NCBI GenBank assembly: GCA_029779435.1
Contig: JAKPAM010000036.1
Location: 1-64,000, forward strand
Length of the DNA: 64,000 nucleotides
Source of the DNA: Pseudomonadota bacterium
GTDB taxonomy: Bacteria > Pseudomonadota > Gammaproteobacteria > Burkholderiales > Burkholderiaceae_E
Direction: 5' to 3'
Of this stretch, positions 35,257 to 43,893 are shown piece after piece. The notes beneath the pieces are model-generated. The model made no database searches. It was not told the DNA's origin and saw nothing but the letters and a program-made list of their open reading frames with translations. Both the position numbers and the translations under genes were made by a program. Within the stretch, counting starts at the first letter, position 1, and every line of letters starts with the position of its first letter.

Positions 35257-38200
35257 TCACACCACCGTCAACGGCCCCGTGCTGATCGTCGTGCTGTGTC
35301 CGAACTGATCGACGATCGTCGCGCTATACGTATGCGTTTCGCCGGCGACCAGGGACGCATCGGTATACATCCCGGTGCCATCCCATGCCACCGGGATGCC
35401 GTCACGTGTGAACGACGAGACCGTTTCGCGATAGTTCGTCGTGTTGTTGAGGACGTCGTGCAGCGTCAGCGTGATCGTGTTCGGCGTCAGCACCGGATCG
35501 ATCGCGTTGGCAGGGGGCGCATCGTCGTGCGGCTGCGTGCCGGTAACGGTGCTCGCGGGCCCGGCCTGCGACACGCCCTGCACGCTGTTGGCGGCGAGGG
35601 TCACGGTGATATCCCCTTGCGTTCCCGCGGCAGCGGTGGCATCGACTCTGTACGTGGTCGAACTGATGGCCTGGAAGTTGTTCAATGTGACGCCGGGGCC
35701 GGCACTGAGGTCGCCGACGGCGAAGCCCGTGACGGGTTGATCGAACGTGAACGTGAACGTGACGACGTGAGTGTCCGTTACTGCCGCGCTGATGTTATCG
35801 GTGACGGTCGCCGTCGGTGCCGGCGTCGCGACGACGGTATTGACCGGCTGCGTGACCGACGCGGCGGCATTGCCGTTGTTCGCCGCATCGTGCGCTGCAT
35901 TGGCGGCGACGTCGATCCCGATCGGCGTCGTCGAGTTCGCGAGCGGCGCGACGACGAGTTGGTACGTCGTGCCCGAGCCGCTGAAATTGGCGGCGCTCGC
36001 CGTGCCGCCGGTCATGCCGATGTCGCTGAACGTGAAATCGCTGACCGGTTCCGTGAACGTGAAAGTGAAGGTCACCGGGCCGGTGGCGGTGCCCGGGGTG
36101 TTGTCGGTGATCGTCAGCCCCGGCGGCTGCGTGTCATAAGCCTGGGTGGCCGATGCCGGCGCCGTGTTGGTGGCGGTGCCGCTCGTGCCGGTGAACGAGC
36201 CGGCCGGGACGCCGACGGTCACGGTGCCCGCCGAGTTCGCCGTGGGGGTGACGACCATCGTGTAATGGGTGCTGTCCACCATCGTGAGCGCGCCCTTGGC
36301 GCCGTTCGTGACGGTGACATCGTCGGTGGCGAAGCCTGCGACGGGCTTGCTGAACGTGAACGTGAACGTGATCGGGCCCGAGGCGGTGCCTTCGACATTG
36401 TCGGTGATCGCCACGGTCGGGGGCGTCACCGTGCTGAACGTGACCGAATCCGATCGGGCCGCCTGCGGATTGCCGGCGGCGTCGGTCGCTGCGCCCGCGG
36501 GCACGGCAACCGATATCGTTCCGGTCGTGTCGCTCGGAGGCGTGATCGTCAACCGATACAGCGTCGAACTGATCTGGCTCAACTCGCCCGGCGTACCGCC
36601 GCTGACGGTGATGTCCGATAGCGTGAAGCCGCTGACGGGTTCGGAGAACTGAAAGGCGAATACATAAGCCCCCGGAGTCGACGTCGACGCCTCGTGCGAG
36701 ATGCTCAGCGTCGGAGCGGTCAGATCGATGACGACCGGTTGCGTCGCGGCCGCGCTGCGGTTGCCGTGCTGGTCGATCGCCGAGACCGTGATCGTCTGCG
36801 TGCCTTCACCCGGCACCTGCGCGGCAGGAACCGTCTCCGACCAATGCCCGGCACTATCGGACGTGGTCGAGAACGTCCGTCCGCCCCAATTGATCGTGAC
36901 GGCGGTATTGGGGTCCGTATCGCCGCTCAGCGTGATGTTGCTGCCGTTTTCGGCACTGTTGATCCGGTTGTCCCCGGCGACCGTGTTGATCGTCGGCGTC
37001 GCCGGCGGCGTGGTATCGATCACCACGCCATGCGTCGCCGGCGTCGTGTTGCCGAAGCTGTCGCGGGCGGTCAGCGTCATCTGCGTCGCGCCGTCGGCCG
37101 GCACCTCTCCCGATGCGAATGTCGCCGTCCACTGCCCGCTGCCGTTGGCCGTGACGGTCTTCGTCGCCGACCCCCAGGCGATGGTCACGGTCGCATTCGG
37201 GCTCGTCGTACCGCTGATCGCGATGCCGGCGGCTTTCTCCTGCCCGTTGACGATGTCGTCCCCGGTGACCGGCGAGACCAGCGGCGCGGCCGGGCGGCCC
37301 GTCTGCAGGACCACATCGACGGCCGCGCTGGCCGGGCTCGTGTTTCCGGCGGGGTCGGTCGCCGTGGCGACGATCGATCGGATGTCGCCGCTGCCGGCGA
37401 TCGCGGCGCCCGAGAAGGTCGCCGTCCAGGTTCCGTCCGCGGTGGCCACCGTCGTGACCTTCAGCCCGATCCAGTCCACCGTGACGACCGATCCGGCCTC
37501 GGCGGTGCCGCTGACCTTGACGCCGGCCGCTGCCTGCGTCGCGTTGACCGTCAGCCCGCTCTGCGGTTCGGTGATGGTCGGGGCGGCGGGCGGCGTGCGG
37601 TCGATCGTCAGGGCTTGCGACGCATCGACGCTGCCGACGGTGGGCGAGTGCACGGTCACCGTATACGCGCCTTCACCCAGGCCGTTGGCGGGCAGGCTGC
37701 CGCCCAGCGGCGGCGTGGTCGTGGTGTTCAGCGTCCACAGCCCGTTGGCGTCGACCGTGACGTTGTAGAAGACGTTGGTGCCATCGGCCCCCTGGATGGT
37801 GACCGCCAGGCGTTCACCGGCGGTGCCGGTGCCCGTGATGGTCGGGCGGCCCTGGCCCGTGAGGCTGCTGCTGGTGATCGACAGCGGTTGCTGTACGGGA
37901 GGCGGGGCATCCCCGCCGCCTCCGCCGCCCCCCCCGCCTCCGCCGCCGGCCGCGGCGAGCCCCACGCCCACCAGTGCCAGGCCGCCGATCTTCACGCCCA
38001 TGCCCGCGCCTTCGGCGGCCATCGGCGTGATGCTCGACGCTTCGGGCGCGGCGGACATCAGGAAGCTGCCGTCGGTCATCGCGGCGACCGGCTGCGAGGC
38101 GGGCGTGATCTCCGCCCCCCCGCCGCCCAGGCCTTCCATCGACAACGTGCACGACTGCTCGGGCGTGCAGCGGGTGAAGAAGCCGTCGAACTCCACGACG

Positions 38201-38397
38201 GTCTGGCCGGGCAGTTCCTCGACGATCAGGTCGTCGCCGATGCGGCGGGCCTTGGCGTCGATCTTCGGGGCATCGAGGCCATCGTCGACGATCCGGTACT
38301 TGAAGCCGGGCTCGGCCACGAAGCGGTTGCGCCCGATATCGACGGATTGGCGGGTGACGACACCCTGCGGGTTGACCTTTTCTAACACCAACGCCAT
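35257..38397 (-). CDS. BapA-like surface adhesin with Ig-like repeats (1046 aa)
   Basis: A paralogue of the 863-residue adhesin: the same retention domain (IGRNRFVAEPG, DDLIVEELPGQTVVEFDGFF, paired Cys 77/83), hydrophobic helix GVKIGGLALVGVGLA, AAAG at 148-151 and a 12-Gly run. About eight Ig-like domains follow: the first half of Big_13-like type (GTAEAGSVVTVDW, DGTWTATFSGAA), the second with FTFTFSKPVAGFATDDVTV strands. There is no RTX C-terminus. The start ATG 38397 has GGAG 10-13 nt upstream. It is probably exported by the TolC-ABC-HlyD system and held at the surface by the N-terminal module. Confidence 0.85.
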   Translation of the reverse strand: MALVLEKVNPQGVVTRQSVDIGRNRFVAEPGFKYRIVDDGLDAPKIDAKARRIGDDLIVEELPGQTVVEFDGFFTRCTPEQSCTLSMEGLGGGGAEITPASQPVAAMTDGSFLMSAAPEASSITPMAAEGAGMGVKIGGLALVGVGLAAAGGGGGGGGGGGGDAPPPVQQPLSITSSSLTGQGRPTITGTGTAGERLAVTIQGADGTNVFYNVTVDANGLWTLNTTTTPPLGGSLPANGLGEGAYTVTVHSPTVGSVDASQALTIDRTPPAAPTITEPQSGLTVNATQAAAGVKVSGTAEAGSVVTVDWIGLKVTTVATADGTWTATFSGAAIAGSGDIRSIVATATDPAGNTSPASAAVDVVLQTGRPAAPLVSPVTGDDIVNGQEKAAGIAISGTTSPNATVTIAWGSATKTVTANGSGQWTATFASGEVPADGATQMTLTARDSFGNTTPATHGVVIDTTPPATPTINTVAGDNRINSAENGSNITLSGDTDPNTAVTINWGGRTFSTTSDSAGHWSETVPAAQVPGEGTQTITVSAIDQHGNRSAAATQPVVIDLTAPTLSISHEASTSTPGAYVFAFQFSEPVSGFTLSDITVSGGTPGELSQISSTLYRLTITPPSDTTGTISVAVPAGAATDAAGNPQAARSDSVTFSTVTPPTVAITDNVEGTASGPITFTFTFSKPVAGFATDDVTVTNGAKGALTMVDSTHYTMVVTPTANSAGTVTVGVPAGSFTGTSGTATNTAPASATQAYDTQPPGLTITDNTPGTATGPVTFTFTFTEPVSDFTFSDIGMTGGTASAANFSGSGTTYQLVVAPLANSTTPIGIDVAANAAHDAANNGNAAASVTQPVNTVVATPAPTATVTDNISAAVTDTHVVTFTFTFDQPVTGFAVGDLSAGPGVTLNNFQAISSTTYRVDATAAAGTQGDITVTLAANSVQGVSQAGPASTVTGTQPHDDAPPANAIDPVLTPNTITLTLHDVLNNTTNYRETVSSFTRDGIPVAWDGTGMYTDASLVAGETHTYSATIVDQFGHSTTISTGPLTVV

Positions 38398-38592
38398 TGG
38401 CTTTCTCCGAATCGCCGGGCCTCGGACGGCCCTGCATCAGCGAAACATCACGAGCGAACACCGCCCCCGCGCTCGCGCGGAGCGCCGGGAATCATCCTGC
38501 GAGGGTCGAATGCCCGCGGCCGGCGACCGGGTGAGAAGGGGGCGCCCAACGGAGGCGCCGGATCGGGCGAAGGAGGCGGCGCCTCCCTTCTT

Positions 38593-39999
38593 CTAGTACG
38601 CCTGCGGGTCCTTGAAGACCTGCGCCACCGTTTTATAGATGATCCACAGGTCCAGGCGCAGTGACCATTTGCGCAGATATTCGAGATCGTACTTGATCCG
38701 CAGTTCCATCTTGTCGACGGTATCGGTCTCGCCGCGCGCGCCGCTGATCTGGGCCAGACCCGTGATGCCCGGCTTGACCTTGTGGCGGATCATGTATCCC
38801 TTGACGAGCGACCGGTACATCTCGTTGTGCGAGACCGCGTGCGGCCGCGGGCCGACGACGCTCATCTTGCCCTGCAGCACGTTGAAGAACTGCGGCAGTT
38901 CATCGAGCGAGGAACGGCGCAGGAAGCGGCCGAGCGGCGTGATCCGGTCGTCGTTCTTGGTCGCCTGCTTGACGTTGACCCCGTCCTCGGCCACCTTCAT
39001 CGACCGGAATTTCCAGACGATGATCTCCTGGCCGTCCAGGCCGAAGCGGCGCTGCTTGAACAGTACCGGCCCGGGCATCGTCAGCTTGATCGCCAGGGCC
39101 ACGGCGATCATGATCGGCGAGGTCAGGATCACCGCCGTCAGCGCGATGCACATGTCCGACAGCCGCTTGATCGCATTGGTCGTGCCGTGGAACGGCGTTT
39201 CGCAGACGGCCACGACCGGCAGGCCGACGACGGTGTCGACGCGCGCCTGGATCAGGTCCAGCATGAAGACGTCGGGCACGAAGTAGATCGACGCCGTCGT
39301 GTCGCGCAGGCCGTCCAGCAGCTTGAGGATCCGCGGCTGCGACGCCATCGGCAGCGCGATGAATATCTGGTGGACGCGATGGTTGCGGGCGAAGTCCGCG
39401 ACGGCGTCGACGCCGCCGAGCAGCGGCGCCTCGGTGATCTCGCCCAGCCGGCTGACGGCCCGGTCGTCGAAGAAGCCGGCGATGCGCGTCTGCGCGAGCG
39501 GATCGCTGCTGATCGATTGCGCCAGCGTGCGCCCCAGCTTGTTGGCGCCGACGATGATCGCGACGTGCTCGCCGCCCAGCGCGACCAGGCGCGGCAGCAC
39601 GAACGGCAGCAGCACGTGCACGCAGATCTGCGAGAACGGCGTCAGTACCACCCAGGTGGCCAGCACGTTCGGGTCGAACGCCCGCATCGTGTTGGAAATC
39701 AGCCCGAATACCAGCAGAATGCCGATGATGAGGCCCCAGGTCCCGGTGATCTGGCGGAACAGGCCCGGCGTCTTGTGGCTCAGCGGCAGGTCGCTCGACG
39801 GCGTGATGACGAACGCGACGAACGCCAGGATCAGCTCGGGTTGCCCGATCTGCCCGCCCCAGATCCATGTTGCGAGAAACAGACAAGCGGCCGCCAGGCT
39901 TCTGTCCAGCAGAATGCGGAACAGCGTGAGCAAGCTTTGGTTGCCTGTGCGTACCGTGGCGAATCCAGGCGACATATGTCCAATTCTTGACAGTGCCAT
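38593..39999 (-). CDS. WcaJ/EpsB-type undecaprenyl-phosphate sugar phosphotransferase
   Basis: 468 residues: four N-terminal membrane helices, a CoA-binding-like Rossmann domain (AIIVGANKLGRTLAQS), a fifth helix (ALTAVILTSPIMIAVALAI) and the catalytic bacterial sugar transferase domain with LFKQRRFGLDGQEIIVWKFRSMK, RRSSLDELPQFFNVLQGKMSVVGPRP and KPGITGLAQISGARGETD. It loads the first sugar phosphate, usually glucose, on undecaprenyl phosphate. ATG 39999 is used; ATG 39975 is an alternative. It is divergent from epsL and the first gene of the long minus-strand array. Confidence 0.93.
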   Translation of the reverse strand: MALSRIGHMSPGFATVRTGNQSLLTLFRILLDRSLAAACLFLATWIWGGQIGQPELILAFVAFVITPSSDLPLSHKTPGLFRQITGTWGLIIGILLVFGLISNTMRAFDPNVLATWVVLTPFSQICVHVLLPFVLPRLVALGGEHVAIIVGANKLGRTLAQSISSDPLAQTRIAGFFDDRAVSRLGEITEAPLLGGVDAVADFARNHRVHQIFIALPMASQPRILKLLDGLRDTTASIYFVPDVFMLDLIQARVDTVVGLPVVAVCETPFHGTTNAIKRLSDMCIALTAVILTSPIMIAVALAIKLTMPGPVLFKQRRFGLDGQEIIVWKFRSMKVAEDGVNVKQATKNDDRITPLGRFLRRSSLDELPQFFNVLQGKMSVVGPRPHAVSHNEMYRSLVKGYMIRHKVKPGITGLAQISGARGETDTVDKMELRIKYDLEYLRKWSLRLDLWIIYKTVAQVFKDPQAY

Positions 40000-40151
40000 G
40001 CGACGCTTTTTATGGAAAAAGAGGCCGAAAGCTGATAACTTGCCGGCGATTCAAGGCATTACTCGCGCCATCTGCCGCTGATCGTCAGAAGCCCCGCCAT
40101 GGTCCAGCGGTGCCAAGGATATAACAAGGTCATTATTCTCAAGGGATGCAA
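40000..40151. promoter_or_regulatory. Divergent promoter region, wcaJ-like gene / epsL
   Basis: 152 bp between divergent EPS genes. On the plus strand TATAAC (about 40121) is a candidate -10 but has no good -35. AAGGG (40141-40145) is a ribosome site 6 nt before ATG 40152, which favours that start over ATG 40146. Confidence 0.4.
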
Positions 40152-41432
40152 ATGAGGAACAGGGCGCTTGCTCGCAGCTTCGCAACCTGGTCGGCCGCCG
40201 CGCTGCTGCCGGCCGCCGCACTGGCCCAGCCGATCGTTCCCCCGGCGCCGGAGCTCACCAACGTGCCGACGGACCAGAACGTGCTGCGCTTCGATGCGGG
40301 CGCCAACGTCGAGCACCACAGCAATGTCACGGGTCTGAGCAACAGCGTCGACCCCCAGCCGATCTACGGCAAGAGTTCGCGGAGCGACACGATCCTGCGC
40401 GGCACGTTCGGTGTCGCGTACGACCAGATGTTCAGCCTCCAGCGGCTGACGCTCGAGGCCCGGCTCGATCCGGCCAAGTACTTCACGTACTCGCAATTCG
40501 ACTATCTCGGCTATTCGGGCCGCGTGAACCTCGACTGGGCGGTCGGCAACGCGTTGTATGGAACGCTCGGCCTGCGCGCCGGGCAGGCGCTGACCTCCGT
40601 GCTGTCCAATGCCACCGGCAACCGCAACCTCGAGCGCCGCACCACGCTGTACGGGTCCGCCGGCCTGCGCTTCACGCCCAGCACGTCGGTGTTCGTCGGC
40701 GCCGACACCACCAAGCTGGATAACTCCGAGGACTACTTCCGCTCGGCCGACAACCGTGTCGACGCGTTCGAGACCGGCATCCGCTATGCGCCTGGCACGG
40801 GCACCGACATGTCGCTGCTCTATCGCCACCAGAAATCCGACTACCCGAACGACCAATTGTTCGATTCGCTCGGCAACGTGCTGCCGCCCGGCGTCTCGGT
40901 CAACAACTCGTACAAGCAGAACGCCGCGCTGGTCCGGATGTCGGTCATGCCGTCCGAGGACACCCGCATTTCGGGCGAATTGGGCTACACGAAGCGCAAG
41001 TACGACTCGTTCTCCGAGCGCGACTATTCGGGTCCGACGGCACTGCTGACGCTCGCATGGCGTCCGACCGGCGCGTTCTACATGAACGCCGAGCTCGAGC
41101 GCAACATCGCCAGCACGCTGTACCTGACGTCCAACTACATCCAGGTGACCGAGATCCGCTTCATGCCGGTCGTCGTGCTCACCGGCAAGACGCGGCTGAA
41201 CGGCCGCTTCGGCTACTCGCAGCAGGAGTACAAGGGTGACACGGGGCTGCTGGCGACGGCTGGGCCGGTGCGCAAGGACGACCTCTACACGTATGGCGTC
41301 CAGCTCGCGTATGACTACAGCCGCGGCCTGGCGTTCACGCTCGACCTGCGCCGCCTGCAGCGCAAGTCGAACTACGAGGGGCTCAAGTTCTCGAACAACA
41401 TCATCGGCGTCGGCGTGACCGCGCGCTTCTGA
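40152..41432 (+). CDS. epsL: EpsL-type outer-membrane beta-barrel EPS protein
   Basis: 426 residues with a signal peptide (ARSFATWSAAALLPAAALA, cleavage before QP) and a body of alternating amphipathic strands ending in GVGVTARF, with a terminal Phe as in outer-membrane barrels. Motifs match the EpsL family of EPS operons: LRFDAGANVEHHSNVTGLS, ARLDPAKYFTYSQFDYLGYSG and DLRRLQRKSNYEGLKFSNN. It is a likely outer-membrane export or secretion pore. ATG 40152 fits AAGGG at 6 nt; the Met at 40146 overlaps that site. It is followed by tandem hairpins and a terminator. Confidence 0.88.
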   Translation: MRNRALARSFATWSAAALLPAAALAQPIVPPAPELTNVPTDQNVLRFDAGANVEHHSNVTGLSNSVDPQPIYGKSSRSDTILRGTFGVAYDQMFSLQRLTLEARLDPAKYFTYSQFDYLGYSGRVNLDWAVGNALYGTLGLRAGQALTSVLSNATGNRNLERRTTLYGSAGLRFTPSTSVFVGADTTKLDNSEDYFRSADNRVDAFETGIRYAPGTGTDMSLLYRHQKSDYPNDQLFDSLGNVLPPGVSVNNSYKQNAALVRMSVMPSEDTRISGELGYTKRKYDSFSERDYSGPTALLTLAWRPTGAFYMNAELERNIASTLYLTSNYIQVTEIRFMPVVVLTGKTRLNGRFGYSQQEYKGDTGLLATAGPVRKDDLYTYGVQLAYDYSRGLAFTLDLRRLQRKSNYEGLKFSNNIIGVGVTARF

Positions 41433-41446
41433 TACTGTTGCGCGAT

Positions 41447-41506
41447 GGGCATCCCTCGTGGATGCCCGGCACGGCAGTCCGCGAACCGGCCCCTTGGCCG
41501 GTTTTT
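41447..41506 (+). terminator. Tandem hairpins and intrinsic terminator after epsL
   Basis: The first hairpin is GGGCATCC (41447-41454), loop CTCGT, GGATGCCC (41460-41467). The second is AACCGGCC (41484-41491), loop CCTT, GGCCGGTT (41496-41503), then TTT. The second has the full form of a rho-independent terminator and lies about 50 bp after the epsL stop. Confidence 0.85.
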
Positions 41507-41683
41507 CGCTTCGAGAAGCCCGGAGAGGCCCTAAGATGCTGTCATGTCGTCAGTGGTTGAAGACCGCTCAGCATTCGGTCACATCTTCCGGCGGCGACGG
41601 CAGGTATATTTGCGCTGTAAATTTCCCCATCGATTCCACACCGACGAGTGGCCACGCTGCGGCTGCGACTTCAAAAGGTTCGG

Positions 41684-42523
41684 ATGCAAACAATGTTTAA
41701 ATTGCTTGTCAAGCTCATTTCCGTTGCGAGCCTGCTGTTCTGGCTCGGGGGCGTCCAGGCGCAGTCGACGGCCGCGCCCGCCAGCGCTGCCGCTCGCGAT
41801 GATTACCTGGTCGGTGCCGGTGACGTCGTCCGGATCACCGTGTTCCAGAACCGCGATCTCGACGTCGAGGCCCGGGTGTCCGAGAACGGCGTCATTTCGT
41901 TCCCGCTGGTCGGTGTGGTCAAGATCGGCGGCCTGTCGCCGACGGCGGCCGAGCAACTGATCGCCAAACGGCTCAGGGATGGCAACTTCCTGCAGAATCC
42001 GCAGGTCACGCTGAACATCACGCAGTTCCGCAGCCAGCAGGTCGCTGTGCTCGGCAACGTCACCCGTGCCGGCCGTTATCCGCTGGAGACCACCGGCATG
42101 CGCCTGTCCGAGGTCCTGGCGCTGGCCGGCGGCGTCGCCCCCACGGGCGCCGACGAGGTCATCGTCGTGACCGGCCGCGAGGGCCGCATGCAGCGCATCG
42201 AGGTCGACCTGGTCGACCTGTTCACCGGCGGCGACCTGACCAAGGACCTGGTGATGCGGGCCGGCGACGTGATCTTCGTCAACCGCGCTCCCAACTACTA
42301 CATCTACGGGCAGGTCCAGCGTCCGGGCATGTACGTGGTCGACCGCGGCATGACGGTGGCCCAGGCGATCGCCAAGGGGGGCGGCCTGACGCTGCGCGGT
42401 ACCGACAAGGGGGTCCGCATCCAGCGCCGCTACGCGAACAAGAGCGTTCAGGTCATCGAGCCTAAACTCGAAGATCCGATCCGCCCGGACGATCTCGTGT
42501 TCGTGCGCGAAAGCATCTTCTGA
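41684..42523 (+). CDS. epsE: EpsE/Wza-family polysaccharide export protein
   Basis: 279 residues. The signal peptide ends near GGVQA-Q; there is no lipobox Cys, unlike Wza of E. coli. The Poly_export domain follows (DYLVGAGDVVRITVFQNRDLDVEARVSENG is split across this region) with KIGGLSPTAAEQLIAKRL, then two SLBB domains starting VAVLGNVTRAGRYPLE and YIYGQVQRPGMYVVDRG. It should form the periplasmic and outer-membrane export channel. ATG 41684 has AAAAGG 5 nt upstream; GTG 41648 lacks such a site. TATATT at 41605-41610 is a possible -10. Confidence 0.9.
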   Translation: MQTMFKLLVKLISVASLLFWLGGVQAQSTAAPASAAARDDYLVGAGDVVRITVFQNRDLDVEARVSENGVISFPLVGVVKIGGLSPTAAEQLIAKRLRDGNFLQNPQVTLNITQFRSQQVAVLGNVTRAGRYPLETTGMRLSEVLALAGGVAPTGADEVIVVTGREGRMQRIEVDLVDLFTGGDLTKDLVMRAGDVIFVNRAPNYYIYGQVQRPGMYVVDRGMTVAQAIAKGGGLTLRGTDKGVRIQRRYANKSVQVIEPKLEDPIRPDDLVFVRESIF

Positions 42524-42548
42524 TCGGCGGGCGATCGCTCGTCGATGC

Positions 42549-42576
42549 AAAGGCCGGGCCGTCGCCCGGCCTTTTT
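42549..42576 (+). terminator. Intrinsic terminator after epsE
   Basis: An 11-bp perfect stem, AAAGGCCGGGC (42549-42559) with GCCCGGCCTTT (42564-42574), tetraloop CGTC, and a run of five T starting within the stem end. It closes the plus-strand EPS unit; the A-run on the other side lets it also act on transcription from the convergent DUF2909 gene. Confidence 0.93.
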
Positions 42577-42612
42577 CGTTGTCGCGTCCCTTGTTTCCGT
42601 CGAAGCCGGGGC

Positions 42613-42819
42613 TCAGCGCAGCGGCAGGCCGGTCGGCTCGATCCAGCCCAGATAGTGCGCGAGCAGGATCAGCAGGAACAGCGCGACCGACAGCGATATC
42701 CGCCAGGTCAGCGCCCGCACGACGTGCGCCGAGCGCCCCTTGTCACGGACGAGGTAGAACAGCGCCGAGCCCAGACTGGTCAGGATCAACGCGAACGCGA
42801 GCAATACGAGCCATTTCAT
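42613..42819 (-). CDS. DUF2909 twin-transmembrane protein
   Basis: 68 residues with two helices: WLVLLAFALILTSLGSALFYLV, and WRISLSVALFLLILLAHYLG after the basic loop RDKGRSAHVVRALT. This is the small twin-transmembrane protein found next to cytochrome oxidase biogenesis genes in Betaproteobacteria; its function is unknown, perhaps oxidase assembly. GCGGAA lies just before ATG 42819. It is divergent from the thioredoxin-fold gene at 43051. Confidence 0.85.
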   Translation of the reverse strand: MKWLVLLAFALILTSLGSALFYLVRDKGRSAHVVRALTWRISLSVALFLLILLAHYLGWIEPTGLPLR

Positions 42820-43050
42820 TTCCGCATTGTATGTCTAGGGACGCGCTGACCAATCCACGCGGCCGTCGCATCCGCCCCTCGGGCGGTCCGCCGCGTTGCC
42901 CTTTGCGGCCAATAACACCGCTATTGACCACGAATGGCGCCTTGCGTCCCATCCCGATGGTCGGCGCGAGCGGCCCGGCGCACGTGTCGACCGATGGCCG
43001 CGGACCGCTCGGCTTAGAATGTCGGGTTCGTTCGCCTGGAATCTCGCGTC

Positions 43051-43878
43051 TTGAACCCGCCCTCTGGCTCCTCCGGGCCGTCGTCGCCCGTCACTTCTCC
43101 GTCCTCCGTTGATCCGGTGCAGCCGCGCCGGCCGAGCCGTGGCCGGCTCAAGGCGCTGGCGGTGCTGCTCGTGTGCGCGGCGCCCGTCATCGCGTCGTAC
43201 CTGATGTACTACGTGGTCCAGCCATCGGGCCGTACCAACTACGGCGAACTGCTGGTGCAGCAGTCGGTCGACACGCTGGCGGGGACGGACGCGCAGGGGC
43301 AGCCCGTCTCGCTGTCGCAATGGCAGGGCCGCTGGCTGATGGTGCTGGCGAGCGCGCAGGCGTGCCGCGACGACGCATGCGCGAAGCGGCTGTACCTGTC
43401 GCGCCAAGTGCGCACGACGGCCGGCAAGGACATGGATCGCGTCGAACGCGTGCTGCTGCTGACCGGCCCCGACGATCCGTCGCCGGCGCTGCTGGCGCAG
43501 CATCCTGGGCTGCACGTGGTCCGTGTGTCGCCGGCGCGGTTCGATGGGTTGTTCGGCCAGGCGCGGCCGGCTCCGGCGGAAGAGGACCATGGTGCCGGCA
43601 CTGGCACTGGCACTGGCACTGGCACTGGCACTGGCACTGGCACTGGCACTGGGGCAGGGGCAGGGGCAGGGGCAGGGGCAGGGGCAGGGGCAGGGGCAGG
43701 CCGGGATGCCTCTGCGGCGGCACCGGCCACCACCGCCGGATCGCCGATGCCGGCGCTCGATGCGCTGTACATGGTCGATCCGCTCGGGCACCTGATGATG
43801 CGCTACCCCCCGGATTTCGATCCGAACCGGCTCAAGAAAGACTTGGCCAAGCTGCTGCGCGCCTCGCGCGTGGGTTGA
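43051..43878 (+). CDS. Membrane-anchored thioredoxin-fold protein of the ctaA cluster
   Basis: 275 residues. A basic N-terminus and one helix (LKALAVLLVCAAPVIASYLMYYVV, ~35-58) are followed by a periplasmic domain with SQWQGRWLMVLASAQACRDDACAKRLYLSRQVR (written here in parts: two Cys five residues apart) and the end ALYMVDPLGHLMMRYPPDFDPN. This is the SCO/thioredoxin-like protein usually encoded just before ctaA in Burkholderiales; a role in copper or thiol handling for the oxidase is inferred. Inserted within it is (Gly-Thr)9(Gly-Ala)8 from hexamer repeats. The start is TTG 43051; no ATG is available upstream and its ribosome site is poor. Confidence 0.75.
   Translation: MNPPSGSSGPSSPVTSPSSVDPVQPRRPSRGRLKALAVLLVCAAPVIASYLMYYVVQPSGRTNYGELLVQQSVDTLAGTDAQGQPVSLSQWQGRWLMVLASAQACRDDACAKRLYLSRQVRTTAGKDMDRVERVLLLTGPDDPSPALLAQHPGLHVVRVSPARFDGLFGQARPAPAEEDHGAGTGTGTGTGTGTGTGTGTGAGAGAGAGAGAGAGAGRDASAAAPATTAGSPMPALDALYMVDPLGHLMMRYPPDFDPNRLKKDLAKLLRASRVG
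43597..43698 (+). repeat. (GGCACT)9 (GGGGCA)8 coding hexamer repeats
   Basis: Nine exact GGCACT copies (43597-43650) are directly followed by eight exact GGGGCA copies (43651-43698). They encode (Gly-Thr)9 and (Gly-Ala)8 within the thioredoxin-fold protein. As the unit is two codons, expansion or contraction leaves the frame intact. The perfect identity of all copies indicates recent or ongoing slippage. Confidence 0.97.
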
Positions 43879-43893
43879 GAGGCCAGGATCACG

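Noticed and set aside
42924-42946. TTGACC as the -35 of a promoter for the thioredoxin-fold/ctaA operon
   Set aside because: No acceptable -10 hexamer occurs 16-19 bp downstream (TCCCAT).
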